This document shows, piece after piece, positions 38,375 through 42,602 of a stretch of 42,602 nucleotides of DNA. Position numbers and translations under genes: made by a program. Source of the DNA: Myxococcales bacterium (GTDB lineage: Bacteria; Myxococcota_A; UBA9160; UBA4427). The stretch lies in contig DUBZ01000017.1 of NCBI GenBank assembly GCA_012960035.1, positions 1-42,602 on the forward strand. Reading direction: 5' to 3'. How positions within the stretch are numbered: position 1 is the stretch's first letter; the number at the start of each line of letters is the position of its first letter. A model generated the notes under the pieces. That model saw nothing but the letters and a program-made list of their open reading frames with translations, was not told the origin of the DNA and did no database searches.

Positions 38375-40975
38375 TTGATCGAGTTGACTGACTTCCCCAA
38401 AACTGCAGACGTCGTGATCGTGGGAGTCGGAGGCATCGTCGGTGCCTCGCTCGCTCACTTCCTGCGAGAACTCGGCGTGCGCAATATCGTGGGTCTCGAG
38501 AAGGCCGGCGCCATCCCCTCGGACATCTCCTCGACGTCGCACGCGTCGGATTTCATCTTCAATACGGCCCACGACAAACTCAGCAACTGGACCACGGCCT
38601 ATAGCCGCGAGTTCTACGAGGCGGGCGGCCACTTCCTGAAGCGCGGAGGGCTGGAGGTCTGTCGGAAAGGCGACGACGCTCGCTGGGAAGAACTCAAGCG
38701 CAAGGTCGGCTCCGGCAAGGCATTTGGAACGCGCGTGCGCTTGATCTCGGCACGCGAGGCCAAAGAGAAGTTTCCGCTGCTCGACGAGGAATCGATCCGA
38801 GGGGCGATGTGGGATCCGGATGCCGGCCTGGTGGTTCCGCGTTCCCTCGACGTCGTCCACGAGATGGTGGAGCGCGCGACCGCCGAGGGGGTGCTTCGCA
38901 CGTTCACGAATACCGAGGCCACGGGCTTCGAAATCGAAGACGGTCGCGTTCGCGGGGTGCACACGAAGCACGGAACGATCGAGGCGCCACTGATCGTCGT
39001 GACATGCGGAATCTGGGGCCCGCTCGTTGCGGGCATGGCGGGGGTTCCGGTTCCTCTTTGGCCCGTCGAACACCCGCTGCTGTTTTTTGGTCCGCTCGAA
39101 AGCATCCAGGGCAGCGAGGATCATCTCGTCTATCCCCTGCTGCGAGACCAGGGCAATTCGGCCTATGTGCGCGACACCGGTCGCAACGAGGGCGGGATGC
39201 TCGAGTGGGGATATTACGAGGAACGCGAACCCCGACTGGTCGACGTCGGCGAGATCGGCGATCCCGACAAAACCAAGACGTCACCGTCCATGCGCTTTCT
39301 CAGCCTCGATCAAGTCGCCGATGCGCTCAGCAAAGCCACCGAGACGATTCCGATCCTCGCGGATCTCGGCTGGGACGAGCGGCTTTCCTTCAACGGCCTG
39401 CTGTCCGTCACTGCGGACGGTGGGTCTTTGATCGGAGAGAGTCCCGAAGTGCGCGGGCTGTGGCTGTGTGAAGCCGTTTGGATCAAGGACGGCCCGGGTG
39501 CCGCGCGGCTCTGCGCGGAGTGGATCGTGCGAGGCACTCCGGCGATGGATCCCCACGCCGCTGACATCGCGCGCTTCTATCCAGCCCAGAAGGCGCGCGA
39601 GTACGTGCGCGGGCGCTGTTTCGAAAATGCGCAGACGATCTACAACCCGCCCGTGCATCCACGCGAGCCGTATCTTTCGGGACGCGATCTTTTCCACAGC
39701 CCCTTCTTCGCGCGGGAGCGCGAACTCGGCGGCTACTTCGACAACGAGATCGGGGGTTGGGAGCGCGCGTACGCGTACGAATCCAATCGCGAAACACTCG
39801 CGGACTATCTGCATCAGGTACCCGTTCGCGAGAACGAGTGGGACCGCCGCCACGTTCCCTACGAAATCGCCAACGCCGAACATCTCGCGATGAGCGATCA
39901 CGTCGGCATGATCAACCTCTCGCACTTCGCCATCTTTGACATCGAGGGGCCCGACGCGGAGCGTTTACTCGAGTCGCTTTCCGTCGCACGCGTGGGCGGC
40001 ACGACGAAGCCTGGACAGGTCGTCTATACCAACTTCCTCGATCCCCTGGGCGGCGTTCGCGCCGACCTGACGATCTGCCGGCTGGGCGAACAACGCTTCC
40101 GAGTGATCACCGGCGGTGCGGACGGGAACCGCGACTTCGTTTGGATTCGCAACTACCGCGATGACCACGGCTTCGATGCGCAGATCCAGATCCGCACCCA
40201 TGATCTCGCGACGCTCGGCTTCTGGGGACCCAAGGCGCGCGAGGTGCTAGGCAAGTTCATCGACCCGAACGAACTCGCGGATACGGCCTTTCCTTTTGCC
40301 ACGGCGCGCAAGCTCAAGCTCGCGATCGGGGGCGCTGCGCAAATTCCAATCTGGGCGGTGCGCATCTCGTATGTTGGAGAACTCGGCTGGGAGCTCTATC
40401 TCGACAATGACGAGAAGGTCGGCTTGCCGATCTTCGATGCGTTTCTCGATGCGGGGGTCGCGCCGGTGGGAATCGAAACCTATGCCACCAGTCGTCGCCT
40501 CGAGAAATCGTTCCGGTTGCAGGGGGCCGATCTCGAAACCGAATACAACGCCTACGAGTCCGCAGTCGGCCGCCCCAAAATCAAGACGGCGCAGTTCATT
40601 GGCAAAGACGCCTACCTGCGCCAGCGTAGTGAAGAACCCGCCGCCATCCTGTGTACGATGACCCTGGACACGTTGGACGTGGCAGGTGGTACACCGCGCT
40701 ACCCGGTCGGAACGTGGCCGATCCTCGATCCCTTGAACAAGCAGGTCCTGATCGACGAGCGCGGCCGACATTCCTACGCAACGAGCACCTCGTACTGCCC
40801 TTCGCTCGGCCAGCACGTCGTGATGGGCTACCTGCCGCGACACCGCGCGCAGTTGGGAAGCAAGCTCGTACTCGAGTACTTCGACGAAGCCGGCGATGGC
40901 CACTATCCGATGACGATCCGCGTCGTCGGAAGGGGCTCACTCTACGACCCTGAAAATCGACGAGTCCGCGGTTAG
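38375..40975 (+). CDS. FAD-dependent dehydrogenase fused to a GcvT domain (dimethylglycine/sarcosine dehydrogenase-like)
   Basis: An 866-residue two-part enzyme. The N-terminal DAO-type FAD domain (10-390) has VVIVGVGGIVGASLAHFLRE (13-32) and the SSTSHASDF segment (53-61), where the family has its flavin-linked histidine. A linker (about 395-490) contains SPFFARERELGGYF and GGWERAYAYESN, typical of the family. The GcvT part spans about 500-860, with GPDAERLLESL, YVGELGWELYLDN and the C-terminal barrel. Such enzymes oxidise an N-methyl group and pass the one-carbon unit to tetrahydrofolate. The substrate is inferred only from the family. The start is TTG 38375 or TTG 38384; AAAGG favours the latter. 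It is followed 23 bp later by the GcvT/DmdA-like gene. Confidence 0.87.
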   Translation: MIELTDFPKTADVVIVGVGGIVGASLAHFLRELGVRNIVGLEKAGAIPSDISSTSHASDFIFNTAHDKLSNWTTAYSREFYEAGGHFLKRGGLEVCRKGDDARWEELKRKVGSGKAFGTRVRLISAREAKEKFPLLDEESIRGAMWDPDAGLVVPRSLDVVHEMVERATAEGVLRTFTNTEATGFEIEDGRVRGVHTKHGTIEAPLIVVTCGIWGPLVAGMAGVPVPLWPVEHPLLFFGPLESIQGSEDHLVYPLLRDQGNSAYVRDTGRNEGGMLEWGYYEEREPRLVDVGEIGDPDKTKTSPSMRFLSLDQVADALSKATETIPILADLGWDERLSFNGLLSVTADGGSLIGESPEVRGLWLCEAVWIKDGPGAARLCAEWIVRGTPAMDPHAADIARFYPAQKAREYVRGRCFENAQTIYNPPVHPREPYLSGRDLFHSPFFARERELGGYFDNEIGGWERAYAYESNRETLADYLHQVPVRENEWDRRHVPYEIANAEHLAMSDHVGMINLSHFAIFDIEGPDAERLLESLSVARVGGTTKPGQVVYTNFLDPLGGVRADLTICRLGEQRFRVITGGADGNRDFVWIRNYRDDHGFDAQIQIRTHDLATLGFWGPKAREVLGKFIDPNELADTAFPFATARKLKLAIGGAAQIPIWAVRISYVGELGWELYLDNDEKVGLPIFDAFLDAGVAPVGIETYATSRRLEKSFRLQGADLETEYNAYESAVGRPKIKTAQFIGKDAYLRQRSEEPAAILCTMTLDTLDVAGGTPRYPVGTWPILDPLNKQVLIDERGRHSYATSTSYCPSLGQHVVMGYLPRHRAQLGSKLVLEYFDEAGDGHYPMTIRVVGRGSLYDPENRRVRG

Positions 40976-40998
40976 GCGCGGGAGCAGAAGGAGATGAC

Positions 40999-42321
40999 AT
41001 GAGCCAGCCATCCCACGATGATCACCCCAATTTCCCGAGCGTGGATCAGAGTGATCGCCTGGTGCCCTACAACCTGCGCCAGAGCGGCTCGACACCGGTT
41101 GAGATGTTGATCTCGACGCGCGTGCGAAAATCGCCTTTCTGGCATCTGTCGATCGAAGCCGGCGCCTGGCGCGCCACGGTTTACAACCGCATGTACCACC
41201 CGCGTGCCTATCGCAAGCCCGAAGCGGGCGGTGCGATGGCGGAGTACGACGCGTTGGTCAACCGCGTCACGATGTGGAACGTGGCCGTCGAACGGCAGAT
41301 CCGGATCAAGGGGCCGGGCGCGGAAGACTTCGTCAACTTCATCGTCACCCGCGATGCGTCGAAGATCAAACCGTTGGCGGGCAAATACTGTCTCGTGTGT
41401 AACGAAAAAGGGGGCATTCTCAACGACCCGGTCGTCTTGCGCCCCGGCCGTGACGAGTTCTGGTTTTCGCTCTCCGACACCGACTTGATGCTCTGGCTCC
41501 AAGCCGTGAACCTCGGTCGCAAATGGGATGTCGACATCGACGAGATCGACGTGTGCCCGGTCCAGATCCAGGGACCGCTTTCCGAGGATCTGGTGGTCGA
41601 CCTGGTTGGCGAAGCCGTACGTCAAATACCCTACTACGGGCTCATGCATGGAACCGTCGCGGGCGTGCGTGTGCTGGTCAGTCAGTCGGGCTTCACCGGC
41701 GAAAAAGGCTACGAGATCTACGTGATCGATGCATCGATCCATGCCGAGACGGTCTGGTACGCGGTCTGCGACGCGGGCAAGAAACACGGCCTCGAAATCA
41801 TCGCCCCGGCGCACCATCGACGCATCGCCGCCGGAATACTGTCCTGGGGCCAGGACATGGACTTCGAGACATCGCCCTTCCAGGTCAACCTCGGCTATCA
41901 GATCCCACGCAAGAAGGCGGCCGACTACATTGGGAAGCAGGAACTCGAGCGGCAGCGTGCCGAGATCGACGCGGGCAGGTTCCCATTCAAATTGAAGCTC
42001 GTCGGGATTCGGCTTGGCGGCAAGCCGATCACCGATTATGCGAGCGACTTCTGGCTGATTCGGATATCGAAGGGTCCCGAAGTCGGCTACGTCACATCGC
42101 CTTGGTGGTCTCCCGAACTCGAAAGCAACATCGCGCTTGCCCATGTGCCCTTCGAACTCAGCGAGATCGGTACGCGGCTGCTAGTCGAACTGCCCGACGA
42201 GTATTTGGAGAGTTCCGGTGGGCCGGTGGAGGCGGAAGTATGCGCGGTTCCCTTCCGTCCTTCGGTCAACCCGAGCGCCCGCGAGAGGGCGACGTCGCAC
42301 GGCCGCGATTACGCGGACTGA
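40999..42321 (+). CDS. GcvT/DmdA-family tetrahydrofolate-dependent methyltransferase or demethylase
   Basis: A 440-residue single GcvT-fold protein. The order of motifs resembles DMSP demethylase DmdA and other GcvT relatives: VYNRMYHPRAY (about 56-66), MWNVAVERQIRIKGPGAEDF, KGGILNDPVVLRPGRDEFWF and IQGPLSEDLVVDL, then SQSGFTGEKGYEIYV and GILSWGQDMDFETSPFQVNL. It is longer than DmdA by about 70 residues, mostly at both ends. It probably moves a methyl group to tetrahydrofolate in concert with the dehydrogenase encoded just upstream. The substrate is unproven: dimethylglycine, sarcosine, DMSP or another methylated compound. ATG 40999 has AAGGAG 7 bases upstream. The two genes form an operon. 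Confidence 0.85.
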   Translation: MSQPSHDDHPNFPSVDQSDRLVPYNLRQSGSTPVEMLISTRVRKSPFWHLSIEAGAWRATVYNRMYHPRAYRKPEAGGAMAEYDALVNRVTMWNVAVERQIRIKGPGAEDFVNFIVTRDASKIKPLAGKYCLVCNEKGGILNDPVVLRPGRDEFWFSLSDTDLMLWLQAVNLGRKWDVDIDEIDVCPVQIQGPLSEDLVVDLVGEAVRQIPYYGLMHGTVAGVRVLVSQSGFTGEKGYEIYVIDASIHAETVWYAVCDAGKKHGLEIIAPAHHRRIAAGILSWGQDMDFETSPFQVNLGYQIPRKKAADYIGKQELERQRAEIDAGRFPFKLKLVGIRLGGKPITDYASDFWLIRISKGPEVGYVTSPWWSPELESNIALAHVPFELSEIGTRLLVELPDEYLESSGGPVEAEVCAVPFRPSVNPSARERATSHGRDYAD

Positions 42322-42443
42322 ACAGACCCAGGTTACGGGTCGAGGCTCGAATCCCCGATAAGATCCGCTCAGTCCAGGCGGTCGAGCAACGCAGTAGGGG
42401 ATGGCGGCTCCCATGTATGCTGTGCACGATTAAAGGTTCTACT

Positions 42444-42602
42444 ATGACTGAATTCCGTTGGTTGTCGCACGCGCTGGTGATACTCGCGCTTCTCGCTTTT
42501 CCGGCAGAACGGGCGGCTTCCTACGATGTCGAGGCCGACAGCGCGGCAAACACGGTCTTTGTGTTGCTGTGGAACCACGCGAGTGCGTCGTATGCTTCCA
42601 TC
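42444..42602 (+). CDS. Exported protein of unknown function, 5' part (runs off right edge)
   Basis: A frame of 53 codons starts with ATG at 42444, with AAAGG eight bases upstream, and is open to the end of the window. The N-terminus has a short charged part (MTEFR), a hydrophobic stretch (ALVILALLAFP, 10-20) and a likely signal peptidase site near AERAAS-YD. The mature part seen so far (YDVEADSAANTVFVLLWNHA) shows no motif I recognise. It lies 122 bp after the GcvT/DmdA-like gene on the same strand. Confidence 0.6.
   Translation, partial: MTEFRWLSHALVILALLAFPAERAASYDVEADSAANTVFVLLWNHASASYASI

Noticed and set aside
40972..42144. Open minus-strand frame of 390 codons opposite the GcvT/DmdA-like gene
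   Set aside because: It mirrors a clear enzyme gene; composition is rich in D, R and H without a recognisable fold.
42330..42365. tRNA T-arm-like sequence (GGCTCGAATCCCCGAT)
   Set aside because: I considered a tRNA or an att copy of tRNA-Glu, but no acceptor or anticodon stem can be formed and the match to the tRNA-Glu 3' end is too short.

Overview
The window reads as a chromosomal segment of a GC-rich Gram-negative bacterium, probably an uncultured deltaproteobacterial or Myxococcota-like lineage. The evidence is indirect: a TolC-type outer-membrane protein, pyruvoyl phosphatidylserine decarboxylase, the MEP isoprenoid pathway, a DUF4388/J-domain/TPR protein, an HD-GYP response regulator, and frequent GTG/TTG starts with start/stop overlaps. 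No rRNA, CRISPR array, intact insertion sequence or intact prophage was seen.

Left part (1-15946). A TolC-like gene runs off the left edge on the minus strand. A compact plus-strand housekeeping run follows: ispD-ispF-cysS-uvrB-uvrC. The pairs ispD/ispF and cysS/uvrB overlap by 4 bp, and uvrB/uvrC are 4 bp apart. Then come an exported DUF4124/retropepsin-like protease, a small helical protein, comEC, topA (lysine-rich tail) and psd.

Middle (15986-22625, minus strand). This is a complete SUF iron-sulfur assembly operon transcribed sufR-sufB-sufC-sufD-sufS-sufU-sufT, with most genes overlapping. Upstream of sufR is a strong -35/-10 pair with a 17-nt spacer, and an IscR/Rrf2 type-1-like palindrome fills that spacer. 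This predicts autoregulation of the operon by SufR.

Signalling block (23023-30692, minus strand). It holds a PAS hybrid histidine kinase, a TetR regulator, and a tight three-gene cluster: HD-GYP response regulator, V4R-STAS protein, DUF4388-J-TPR protein. The three-gene cluster looks like one signalling module and is the best candidate here for an undescribed system. A lone rfbB and an unusual AAA ATPase follow.

Right part (33264-42602). A tRNA-Glu(UUC) gene has a decayed tyrosine recombinase next to its 3' end, with a tandem 11-bp repeat between them: the scar of an old integration. Beyond it the content is accessory: an SGNH hydrolase, an ArnT/PMT-like glycosyltransferase, a SnoaL-like protein bracketed by diverged 35-bp direct repeats, a GMC oxidoreductase fragment, and a two-gene demethylation unit (DMGDH/sarcosine dehydrogenase-like FAD-GcvT fusion plus a DmdA/GcvT-like protein). 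The 5' end of an exported protein runs off the right edge.
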